Counted from the first letter of the stretch, positions 1 to 5,749 are shown. The stretch is 5,941 nucleotides of DNA from an uncultured Campylobacter sp. (GCA_937965895.1 CALCKS010000138.1:1-5941); one strand, 5' to 3'. Numbers and translations: made by a program. The notes: generated from the sequence alone by a model not told the origin.

Positions 1-32
1 AAGAGGATAACGTCACCAAAAAGTAGGCTAAA

Positions 33-686
33 ATGAAGAAAATTTTGCTCGTTAGTGACGACGTGGAGATGCAACTAAACCTCAATGCCGCGCTTTACCG
101 CTTTAACATCCGTATAGTTCGTTTTGAAAATTTAATCGAGTTAAAAGAGGATTATTACAACGGCAACCGCTACATCTTTTACGTCATCGACGTAAAGACG
201 AAGGATCTAGCAAATTTTGAGTCGGTCAAATTTCTGCGAGATAACGGGAGCCTAACTCCCGTTATGATCCTCGTAGATAAGGCCATTCCTGCGCTTTATA
301 AGAAAATTTACTACGCCAAGTACGACGACTTTATGGTAAAACCGTTTTTGCCGGAGGAGTTTTTGTTTCGCGTGTTTAGAAACTGCCGAATTTTACTCGG
401 GAGCAAATTTGAGCTAAAAAACGGCGCTATCTACGACAAAAACAGCCTCACTCTGCACATAAACGGCACAAATATAATGCTGGGCAAAAAAGAGGGATTG
501 TTTTTAGAAATTTTGGCCAAAAACGCCCCGCACGTAGTAACGATCCAAGAGCTTGAGTGGAGTATCTATAAGGACGAAAACGTCTCGTCCGATCGCCTGC
601 GCTCGCTCGTGCGTCAGCTACGCGCGAAGCTACCCTTTGAGCTAATAAAAACCGTACGCAGTATCGGGTATAGTTTGGAGGAGTAG
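33..686 (+). CDS. OmpR/PhoB-type response regulator with atypical receiver domain
   Basis: This is a 217-aa two-domain transcription factor. The N-terminal receiver (about residues 1-118) keeps the acidic pair D9/D10, the likely phosphoacceptor D53 (in FYVIDVKTK) and the conserved lysine K103 (in MVKPF). The usual Thr/Ser after the fourth strand is V81 (PVMILV), and the proline usually found a few residues after the phosphorylated Asp is missing. The C-terminal part (about 126-217) is a winged-helix Trans_reg_C domain, with a recognition helix near 185-200 (SSDRLRSLVRQLRAKL) and a wing ending in IKTVRSIGYSL. The ATG at 33 fits the start of the receiver fold; the ribosome site is weak (AGTAGG at 22-27). 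No histidine kinase lies in the window. Two short upstream reading frames end at 26 or 36, so it may be the distal gene of an operon. The family is secure. Its targets, and whether phosphorylation controls it, are unknown. Confidence 0.93.
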   Translation: MKKILLVSDDVEMQLNLNAALYRFNIRIVRFENLIELKEDYYNGNRYIFYVIDVKTKDLANFESVKFLRDNGSLTPVMILVDKAIPALYKKIYYAKYDDFMVKPFLPEEFLFRVFRNCRILLGSKFELKNGAIYDKNSLTLHINGTNIMLGKKEGLFLEILAKNAPHVVTIQELEWSIYKDENVSSDRLRSLVRQLRAKLPFELIKTVRSIGYSLEE

Positions 687-690
687 CTAC
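683..690. other. Back-to-back stop codons of two convergent genes
   Basis: The response regulator's TAG (684-686) is followed at once by the reverse complement of the ATPase gene's TAG (687-689), leaving no intergenic base. Together they form the 8-bp palindrome GTAGCTAC. No hairpin with a T-run is visible around it, so transcripts from both sides probably run into the opposite gene. The function of the palindrome, if any, is unknown; it may simply follow from the abutting stops. Confidence 0.9.
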
Positions 691-1448
691 AGCTTAGGCA
701 GGATTACTTCTTTTTGCGCGAGCCTTTCAAAGGTGCAGACGTCGCCGTAAATTTTAGCCAGCAGCTCGTCGTTTAAAACCTGTGCGACGCTACCTTTTGA
801 GACGATCCACCCGCCCTTAAAAACTATCACTTCGTCGCAAAACCAAAGGATGTGGTTTGGCTCGTGCGTGCAGATGACGATCGTTTTGCCGCCCGCAGCG
901 ATCTTTTTTAAAATTTTCCAAAGCGTGATCTGGTTTTTAAAATCAAGCGCGGACGTGGGCTCGTCAAGTAGTACGAGCGGCGTATCCTGCGCGAGCGCCC
1001 TAGCGATAAAAACGAGCTGCCGCTGCCCGCCGCTAAGCTCGTTCATCTTTTTATCCGCTAGATGCGAGATACCGATAAACTCCATCGCCTCGCTTACCGC
1101 CCTTTTGTCCTCTTTGCTAAAACCAAACAGGCTCTTTACGTGCGTGGAGCGCCCCATTAGGACGATGTCTCTAACGAAAAACGGAAAATGCAGCTCGGTG
1201 TGCTGCGCGACGTAGGCGATGTTTTTAGCCATCCAGGCGGGGCTTTTGTGCTTCGTGTTTTGCGAATCAACGTAAATTTCGCCCCCTTTGATACTTAGAA
1301 ATTTCATACAGCAGTTAAAAAACGTGCTCTTGCCGCTGCCATTAGTGCCCAAAAGTCCGCATATGCTGCCTCTTTTGATCTCGATGCTCACGTCTTCGAG
1401 ACCAAATCCGCCGTAGCTAAAGGATAAATTTTTCGTTTGCAGTATCAT
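687..1448 (-). CDS. FecE/BtuD-type ABC transporter ATP-binding protein
   Basis: This 253-aa ATPase should drive import through the permease encoded just upstream. All the motifs are present: Walker A GTNGSGKST (34-42), Q-loop Q82 in YVAQH, signature LSGGQ (138-142), Walker B LVLLDEP (158-164), D-loop SALD (166-169) and the H-loop histidine H195 in CTHEP. Layout and length match the FecE/FepC/BtuD family of iron-chelate, cobalamin and related importers. The reading frame stays open upstream to 1616, but those extra 56 residues are an arginine-rich shadow of the permease gene. The ATG at 1448 is chosen because AAAGGAG (1457-1463) sits 8 nt before it and the protein then starts with a normal MILQTKNLSFSYGG. 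Its ATG overlaps the permease TGA as ATGA (4 bp), which suggests translational coupling. It is the last gene of the operon. The substrate cannot be read from this subunit. Confidence 0.95.
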   Translation of the reverse strand: MILQTKNLSFSYGGFGLEDVSIEIKRGSICGLLGTNGSGKSTFFNCCMKFLSIKGGEIYVDSQNTKHKSPAWMAKNIAYVAQHTELHFPFFVRDIVLMGRSTHVKSLFGFSKEDKRAVSEAMEFIGISHLADKKMNELSGGQRQLVFIARALAQDTPLVLLDEPTSALDFKNQITLWKILKKIAAGGKTIVICTHEPNHILWFCDEVIVFKGGWIVSKGSVAQVLNDELLAKIYGDVCTFERLAQKEVILPKL

Positions 1449-2476
1449 TTTAACAGCTCCTTTGCCTTGCTTCTTAAAAGCGCGATGAGAAAGGGCGCGC
1501 CCACCAAAGAGGTTATGATGCCCACGGGAATCTCGGCCATCGCTACAGTGCGCGCGAGCGTGTCGCATACGAGCAGATAGAGCGCTCCTATGAGCCCCGA
1601 TAGCGGCAGCACCCATCTGTTATCAGGGCCGCTTATGAGGCGCGCGACGTGAGGCATTATAAGCCCGATCCACGCGATGATGCCCACGTTTGCCACGCAC
1701 ACGGCGGTCATCAAGGTAGCGATCGTTATAAATATGAGCTTGTATTTTTCGGGATTTATGCCGAGGCTTCTTGCCTGATCGTCGCCTAGGCTTAGTAAAT
1801 TTAGCTTCCACGCAAGCGCGCAAAGCGCCAAAAAGCAAACTCCCGTGACTGAGGCGATCTCGCCTAGGCTTTGCCATTTGGAGTAGTACAGCCCGCCCAT
1901 CATCCAAAATGTAATCTCTCTTAGTTGCGCATCCTCGCTGACGTATTTTACGATCGATACGCACGCCGAAAATATCGAGCTTACGATGACGCCCGACAGG
2001 ATAAGCCCCACCACGGGCACTATGCCGCCGTTTTTTGCGAGCGTGTAGGACAAAAACACCGCAAAAAACGAAAAAGCAAACGCGCTTAAAGCGATATTAA
2101 AAAATATGCCTGAAAACAGTATCGCTAGCGCCGCGCCCAGGGCTGCGCCCGAGCTAGCTCCCAGTATAAAGGGCTCCACGAGCGGGTTTTTAAAGCAGGC
2201 CTGATATATCGCGCCCGCGTTTGAAAGCGCGAAGCCCACTATCACGGCGGTTAAAATTCTAGGCATTCTGATTTCAAAGATGACGGTTTGATCCATCTTA
2301 GAGATACCTACGGCGGGGATGTCAAAAATTTTCAAATTTAAAACGTCTAAAATTTTAGCGATCGAAATTTTATAATCCCCGAGCATGAGCGCCGCGATCA
2401 TACAGAGCAAAAGCGCGCCCAAAAGAACGAATAAAAATAGTAAATTTGACTTAAAAGCACCGGGCTTAAAAGTCAT
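1445..2476 (-). CDS. FecCD-family ABC transporter permease
   Basis: This 343-aa inner-membrane permease has about ten hydrophobic segments, as expected for the BtuC/FhuB/FecCD family (usually 320-350 aa). Family motifs are in order: the RMPR block (70-73), a glycine-rich segment with Q92 and NPLVEPFILGASSGA (97-111), GDDQARSLGI (231-240, the coupling region that contacts the ATPase), GIIAWIGLIMPHVAR (265-279) and EIPVGIITSLVGAPF near the C-terminus (316-329). The first helix begins near residue 12 after a short charged N-terminus. The start ATG lies inside the end of the binding-protein gene (11-bp overlap, 2466-2476), and its own ribosome site is poor (GTAGAGA), so translation probably depends on ribosomes arriving from upstream. 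It should dimerise and pair with the ATPase encoded next. Only one permease gene is present, consistent with a homodimer. Confidence 0.95.
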   Translation of the reverse strand: MTFKPGAFKSNLLFLFVLLGALLLCMIAALMLGDYKISIAKILDVLNLKIFDIPAVGISKMDQTVIFEIRMPRILTAVIVGFALSNAGAIYQACFKNPLVEPFILGASSGAALGAALAILFSGIFFNIALSAFAFSFFAVFLSYTLAKNGGIVPVVGLILSGVIVSSIFSACVSIVKYVSEDAQLREITFWMMGGLYYSKWQSLGEIASVTGVCFLALCALAWKLNLLSLGDDQARSLGINPEKYKLIFITIATLMTAVCVANVGIIAWIGLIMPHVARLISGPDNRWVLPLSGLIGALYLLVCDTLARTVAMAEIPVGIITSLVGAPFLIALLRSKAKELLK

Positions 2477-3620
2477 TCTCTACCGTCCAGTCTAAAATTT
2501 GCTCGCTTCTAAGCGCCTTTGCCTGCTCCTCGCTCACGCCGTAAACGTCTTTGTAAAAATCAAGGACGAATTTATGAACCTTGATGTCTGAAAAGAGCTG
2601 CGGATAGGCCGCTTTTGCGATTATTAGGATATCGATCGGATACTCCACGCGGCGCGCGCAGTTCATCGGCGACCACGGCATGGCGTAAACGCGCTTGTTT
2701 TTGATCGCTTTTAGCTCCTCTAGTTTTTCAAAATCTGCCGAATTTAAAAGCTCGCTTGCGGGATGGTAGCCGTTTGAGGTCGGCAGCACGATGACGTCGG
2801 GATCTATCGCGTAAAGCTGCTCGGTGCTTAAGATTACGTTTGAACCGTCGCCTCTAAATGCGTTTTTAGCGCCCGCGATATTTTCGATGATGAAGGATTC
2901 GGGGGTATTTACGCCGTAAGCGCTCGCCACGCCGCCGTTTTTGCGGATGTTTGGATTAAGCCCCATGTAGAGCATGCTGACCTTTTGATCCTCTTTTAAA
3001 TTTGCCGTGCGCTCCTGAACGAGTTTTTGGGTTTTGTCGAGGTATTCAAAGAGTTTTAGAGCCTTGTCCTTTTGCCCGAATATCTCTCCAAGAACTCGCA
3101 TCTCCTCTTGCATCGTTGCGATTTCAGCGCCTCTTGGAGCATAGATCACGGCAAGCGGGATGCCTAGCGCTTCGATAGTAGCGATCGTTTTTTCTACGGC
3201 GTCTTTATTTGAGCCGCGCAGCGTGCAGTCTCCGATACGAAGGATCACTATCTGCGGATTTTCGTTCGCTAAGGCTTCGAAATTTATGACGTTTCCTTGC
3301 GGAGAATTTACGCAAGGCAGATCATTTAGCCACGGATGCAGATACTTCATGACGTTCCATCCGCGAAGCGTGTAAGCTTCGCCAGCTTTGGTGGTGAAGT
3401 CGTATTTGTAGTCTCGCTTCATAGACCACGAGCCGATGAGCTTGACCTTGTCGATCACGCCAAGATGCGTCATGACGCTCTCGACGAACCCGTCGTCGAT
3501 CGTAGCGACCCGCTCGAGCGGAGAGGCGATCTTGACCTCCGCGCCGCGCATATCTTTGACGCTAAACTCGCCGCCCAGCGCCAAGCCGAGTGCCAGCAAA
3601 AAGCCGAGTAGAAATCTCAT
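2466..3620 (-). CDS. Periplasmic substrate-binding protein (Peripla_BP_2/FecB-like) of the ABC importer
   Basis: This 384-aa protein is the first gene of the operon. It begins with a Sec signal peptide (MRF, hydrophobic 3-15) with likely cleavage after G16 or G17. No lipobox cysteine is present, so it should be soluble in the periplasm. The mature part reads as a class III (TroA/FecB/BtuF) fold: a first lobe opening SPLERVATIDDGFVESVMTHLG (split here as SPLERVATID at 33-42 and the helix after it), a long linking helix near 165-205, and a second lobe containing IDPDVIVLPT (272-281). It is longer than BtuF or FhuD and has an extended C-terminus (about 318-384) rich in aromatic residues. Three cysteines (C103, C132, C321) remain after processing. 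AAGGAG (3626-3631) sits 5 nt before the ATG. The cargo is not readable: iron-siderophore, haem, cobalamin and molybdate/tungstate (as in Haemophilus MolA) all use this family. Confidence 0.9.
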   Translation of the reverse strand: MRFLLGFLLALGLALGGEFSVKDMRGAEVKIASPLERVATIDDGFVESVMTHLGVIDKVKLIGSWSMKRDYKYDFTTKAGEAYTLRGWNVMKYLHPWLNDLPCVNSPQGNVINFEALANENPQIVILRIGDCTLRGSNKDAVEKTIATIEALGIPLAVIYAPRGAEIATMQEEMRVLGEIFGQKDKALKLFEYLDKTQKLVQERTANLKEDQKVSMLYMGLNPNIRKNGGVASAYGVNTPESFIIENIAGAKNAFRGDGSNVILSTEQLYAIDPDVIVLPTSNGYHPASELLNSADFEKLEELKAIKNKRVYAMPWSPMNCARRVEYPIDILIIAKAAYPQLFSDIKVHKFVLDFYKDVYGVSEEQAKALRSEQILDWTVENDF

Positions 3621-3654
3621 AAAAGCTCCTTTTTGGAAGGTAAATTTAACCTCG

Positions 3655-3676
3655 TCATTATAGCTTAGTATGATGA
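3655..3676. promoter_or_regulatory. 22-bp imperfect dyad over the ABC operon promoter (candidate operator, ModE-like layout)
   Basis: The half-sites TCATTATA (3655-3662) and TATGATGA (3669-3676) are inverted copies with one mismatch, separated by 6 bp (GCTTAG). The left half contains the whole -10 box of the ABC operon, so a protein bound here would block RNA polymerase. The 8-N6-8 layout and the TATA ends facing the spacer resemble known ModE operators, which have inverted TATA-ended halves about 6 bp apart. A Fur site is an alternative because the halves are AT-rich with ATGA/TCAT elements. The dyad is directly visible; the identity of the binding protein is inference. Confidence 0.5.
3657..3662 (-). 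promoter_or_regulatory. -10 box of the ABC importer operon
   Basis: On the minus strand the sequence reads AAGCTATAATGACG, a perfect TATAAT -10. No convincing -35 lies 16-18 bp upstream, which is normal for Campylobacter sigma-70 promoters. Transcription should begin near 3650, giving a leader of about 30 nt that includes AAGGAG before the ATG at 3620. Confidence 0.7.
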
Positions 3677-3739
3677 AATTTAAATTAATATTACCGCCGA
3701 GCTACAAAAAACATAAAATTTAAAATAAGCCGTTTTGGG

Positions 3740-3745
3740 TATAAT
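3740..3745 (+). promoter_or_regulatory. -10 box of proB
   Basis: TTTTGGG directly precedes TATAAT, a typical Campylobacter sigma-70 -10 with T-rich upstream DNA and no clear -35. The start of transcription should fall near 3752, leaving a leader of about 18 nt. The ribosome site GGAG (3759-3762) is 7 nt before the proB ATG. Confidence 0.75.
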
Positions 3746-3769
3746 TTTCAAAAATTTCGGAGCGATAAA

Positions 3770-4897
3770 ATGGACAGAAAAGAGCTTCTAGGCGGCGTAA
3801 AACGCATCGTCGTAAAGGTCGGCACCTCAACGCTGGCAAACGCGGACGGCTCGCTAAACGAGGATAAAATCAAGCAAATCGTGGCAAATTTAAGCGAGCT
3901 AAACGAAAACGCCGAAGTAGTTTTCGTAACCTCGGGCGCCGTAGGTGCGGGCATGGGGCAGATGAAGCTCGCGCACAAGCCAAAATCCATCGTCGAAAAG
4001 CAAGCTCTGGCCGCCATCGGGCAGGTTTCGCTCATCCATCTTTATCAAATTTTATTTTGGGCGCACGGCAAAACGATCGCGCAGCTGCTGCTAACCAAAG
4101 ACGACTTTAGCGACCGCCGCCGCTACCTAAATATGCGCAGCGTCCTGCGCTCACTGCTCGCCAAAAAAATCATCCCCGTCATCAACGAAAACGACCCTGT
4201 CGTGGGCGAGGGCATCAAGGGCGTGAAAGTGGGCGATAACGATACGCTAAGCGCGCTGGTTGCGGGGCTAATCGAGGCTGATTTGCTCGTGATTTTGACC
4301 GATATCGACGGGCTATACGACAAAAATCCAAGCGTTTTTGCCGACGCTAAATTTATAAATTTGGTCGAAAATTTAGATGATAGCGTCAGAGCGGCTGCGG
4401 GCGCAGAGGGCAGTAAATTTGGCACCGGCGGCATGCGAACCAAAATCACCGCAGCCCAGATGACGACCAAAAACGGCACTCACCTCATCATCGCAAATGG
4501 CGCCGACCCGCGAAATATAGTCCGAGCAGCGCAGGGCAGCGAGGTCGGGACGCTATTTTTGGCGGGCAAAAATAGGATAAACTCGCGTAAATACTGGCTC
4601 GCCTACTCGGCCGCAGATAACGGCTCCGTCGTGATCGACGCAGGCGCGGCGAAGGCGCTAAAAGAGGGCAAAAGCCTGCTAGCAGTCGGCATCCGCGAGG
4701 TCGTGGGCGAGTTTGAGCGCGGCGAAACGCTAGCTATCAAAGACGCAGGCGGCCGGGCGCTGGCTCGCGGCATAACAAACTACTCCTCGGCCGAGCTAGC
4801 CCTCATAAAAGGGCGCAAGAGCGAGGAGATCGAGGCGGTTCTGGGCTACAAATATGAGGACGAGGCGCTACATATCGACAACATCGCGCTGATTTAG
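3770..4897 (+). CDS. proB: Glutamate 5-kinase (proline biosynthesis), with PUA domain
   Basis: This cytoplasmic enzyme phosphorylates L-glutamate with ATP to gamma-glutamyl phosphate, the first step to proline and the usual feedback-control point. At 375 aa it is full length (E. coli about 367). The amino-acid-kinase domain (about 10-265) shows VVKVGTSTL (14-22, with K16), VTSGAVGAG (53-61), INENDPV (138-144), VGDNDTLSA (154-162), LTDIDGLYDKNP (176-187) and FGTGGMRTKITAA (217-229). The C-terminal part (about 280-366) is a PUA domain, with IREVVGEFERGE (308-319) and ARGITNYSSAEL (332-343). The ATG is supported by GGAG 7 nt upstream and a promoter about 25 bp before it. The gene is divergent from the ABC operon, and proA is not in the window. 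Codon use resembles that of its neighbours. As I recall, C. jejuni ProB is shorter and lacks PUA; this should be checked. Confidence 0.97.
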   Translation: MDRKELLGGVKRIVVKVGTSTLANADGSLNEDKIKQIVANLSELNENAEVVFVTSGAVGAGMGQMKLAHKPKSIVEKQALAAIGQVSLIHLYQILFWAHGKTIAQLLLTKDDFSDRRRYLNMRSVLRSLLAKKIIPVINENDPVVGEGIKGVKVGDNDTLSALVAGLIEADLLVILTDIDGLYDKNPSVFADAKFINLVENLDDSVRAAAGAEGSKFGTGGMRTKITAAQMTTKNGTHLIIANGADPRNIVRAAQGSEVGTLFLAGKNRINSRKYWLAYSAADNGSVVIDAGAAKALKEGKSLLAVGIREVVGEFERGETLAIKDAGGRALARGITNYSSAELALIKGRKSEEIEAVLGYKYEDEALHIDNIALI

Positions 4898-5005
4898 GTT
4901 AAATTTGACGATTTTTTGCGGCGAGATTTGGTCATAACCGCGTCAAATTTACGCCAAATTTGAAGCAAATTTTGTTGCATGGCGGGTGAAATTTAAACGG
5001 ACGCG

Positions 5006-5046
5006 GCGGCTAAATTTGATCAAATTTGACTACCCGAACTAGCCGC
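5006..5046. repeat. Nested inverted repeat containing a 16-bp perfect palindrome
   Basis: AAATTTGATCAAATTT (5012-5027) is a perfect palindrome centred on GATC. It lies inside a wider 7-bp inverted repeat, GCGGCTA (5006-5012) and TAGCCGC (5040-5046), so RNA from either strand could fold here. No T-run follows, so it is not a standard terminator. Use as a protein-binding site or a processed 3' end of proB mRNA is possible but unsupported. Confidence 0.5.
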
Positions 5047-5053
5047 GCGGTCG

Positions 5054-5079
5054 CCGTTAAATTTGACGGTTGATTTTTT
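5054..5079 (+). terminator. Weak candidate terminator downstream of proB
   Basis: CCGTTA (5054-5059) can pair with TGACGG (5064-5069; one G-T pair) around the 4-nt loop AATT. Six T residues follow at 5074-5079 after a 4-nt gap. The stem is short and the T-run displaced, so termination would be weak. No better candidate lies between proB and the next gene. The T-run may instead belong to the promoter region of the following gene. Confidence 0.3.
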
Positions 5080-5088
5080 AGCGCGCTT

Positions 5089-5094
5089 TAAAAT
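5089..5094 (+). promoter_or_regulatory. Possible -10 box of the membrane-protein gene
   Basis: TAAAAT matches TATAAT at five of six bases and follows a T-rich stretch (5074-5079), as in Campylobacter promoters. Transcription would begin near 5101, just before the ribosome site AAGGA (5107-5111). This is a weak call based on position and composition only. Confidence 0.35.
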
Positions 5095-5116
5095 ACGGAT
5101 AAATTTAAGGAAAACG

Positions 5117-5722
5117 ATGAACGAAAAAGAATCGCAGAGCGTGAAATCCCGGCGCGACCCTGCGGCGCGTAAAAGCTTGTTTGAGAGAGCGATTTTAGCA
5201 AGCTGGGCGCCGTTTTCGCTGGGCGTTATAGCTTTTGCCGCGCTTGGAGTTTGGGCGCTAAATTTGAGTCCGAACGAGATTTTGCGGTCGAATTTTTGGC
5301 CGAGCTTTATCCGCGCCGTGCGGGTTTTCGCACCGTTTTTGGATGATTTGACTAAAAACGGATTAAAAATCGAAGTCGTAGCCTTTTACGCCTGCGCCGC
5401 GTGTTTTTGGCTGTGTTTTTTCGCGGCCGTTTTTTGCCTAAACTACGGCAAAGAGGATTTTAGGCGGGTAAATTTAGTCAAACTTACGGCAAGCTTTGTC
5501 CTGCTTGGCGGATTTTGTTTTCTCGCGCTTAGCGGACTGCTCTTTGCGCCCGAGGGAATTGGCGGCAGATGGGGCGTTTACGTGCGGTTTGACGCCTACG
5601 CGCTTGCAAACGACAGCGCGCCTTATAATCTTGCCGTAGCCCTTGTTATCGGCGCGATTTTTGCAGCGTTTGCCGGCGTGGTTTGCGATTTGATTTATAG
5701 ATTACGCAGCGGCCGGCGGTAG
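5117..5722 (+). CDS. Unrecognised four-helix inner-membrane protein
   Basis: I do not recognise this 201-aa protein. It has a charged cytoplasmic-looking N-terminus (residues 1-25, many K/R/E/D) and four hydrophobic segments at about 27-49, 86-108, 121-143 and 170-193, ending in a basic tail (RLRSGRR). The second segment is unusually rich in cysteine and aromatics (YACAACFWLCFFAAVFC). By the positive-inside rule both ends probably face the cytoplasm. The frame is open from a TTG at 5063, but the ATG at 5117 is chosen: AAGGA (5107-5111) is 5 nt before it, and the upstream codons overlap the repeat-rich spacer. It appears to be a single-gene unit, closed by a strong terminator at its stop codon. 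No catalytic or ligand motif is visible. The AAATTT use and codon style match the neighbours, so there is no sign of recent transfer. Confidence 0.8.
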   Translation: MNEKESQSVKSRRDPAARKSLFERAILASWAPFSLGVIAFAALGVWALNLSPNEILRSNFWPSFIRAVRVFAPFLDDLTKNGLKIEVVAFYACAACFWLCFFAAVFCLNYGKEDFRRVNLVKLTASFVLLGGFCFLALSGLLFAPEGIGGRWGVYVRFDAYALANDSAPYNLAVALVIGAIFAAFAGVVCDLIYRLRSGRR

Positions 5723-5749
5723 TGAGCCGCTTTGCTCACTACCGTTTTT
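5717..5749 (+). terminator. Intrinsic terminator shared by the ends of two convergent genes
   Basis: CGGTAGTGAGC (5717-5727) and GCTCACTACCG (5734-5744) form an 11-bp perfect stem with a 6-nt loop, followed by TTTTT (5745-5749). This is a strong Rho-independent terminator for the membrane-protein gene. On the minus strand no T-run follows the hairpin, so it is directional in sequence, though the stem may still protect the nhaA mRNA 3' end. Each arm, read on its own strand, contains CGG TAG TGA, which supplies the stop codons of both flanking genes. Confidence 0.9.

Larger units (their letters stand above)
4898..5116. repeat. Gene-free spacer dense in AAATTT repeats with inverted and direct copies
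   Basis: No convincing gene lies in this 219-bp spacer after proB. It holds nine AAATTT hexamers (4901, 4945, 4956, 4967, 4989, 5012, 5022, 5059, 5101). The 13-mer GTTAAATTTGACG occurs at 4898-4910 and again, exact and in the same orientation, at 5056-5068. An inverted 11-bp copy, CGTCAAATTTA, lies at 4941-4951. The same hexamer is common elsewhere in the window, so much of this may be a lineage-wide word bias rather than a dedicated element. Its role is unknown. Confidence 0.6.

Noticed and set aside
1..36. Tail of an upstream gene (frame ending EDNVTKK at 26, or frame ending at 36 with ATGA overlap)
   Set aside because: Both frames are too short to recognise or to choose between; an upstream gene is likely but cannot be described.
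850..1215. Plus-strand open frame opposite the ATPase gene
   Set aside because: It is a shadow of a gene with complete ATPase motifs and has no ribosome site or recognisable domain.
1449..1616. N-terminal 56-residue extension of the ABC ATPase
   Set aside because: It overlaps the permease gene in another frame, is low-complexity and Arg/His-rich, and the ATG at 1448 has an AAAGGAG site and a normal family N-terminus.
1623..1964. Minus-strand open frame inside the permease gene
   Set aside because: It is an Arg/Lys-rich out-of-frame shadow of a clear FecCD permease.
3160..3663. Three plus-strand open frames opposite the binding-protein gene
   Set aside because: They overlap each other in different frames and have shadow-like composition, while the opposite strand encodes a full binding protein with signal peptide and ribosome site.
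3748..4479. Two minus-strand open frames opposite proB
   Set aside because: They are antisense to well-conserved ProB motifs, Ser/Pro-rich and without start signals.
4898..4951. Inverted repeat after proB as its terminator
   Set aside because: The stem is AT-rich with a 30-nt loop and is not followed by a T-run.
4898..5068. CRISPR array or insertion-sequence remnant
   Set aside because: The repeat units are short, irregularly spaced and in both orientations; there is no transposase fragment and no target duplication beyond the common AAATTT word.
5063..5116. TTG start giving an 18-residue longer membrane protein
   Set aside because: No ribosome site lies before the TTG, and the stretch lies in the repeat-rich spacer; ATG 5117 has AAGGA at good spacing.
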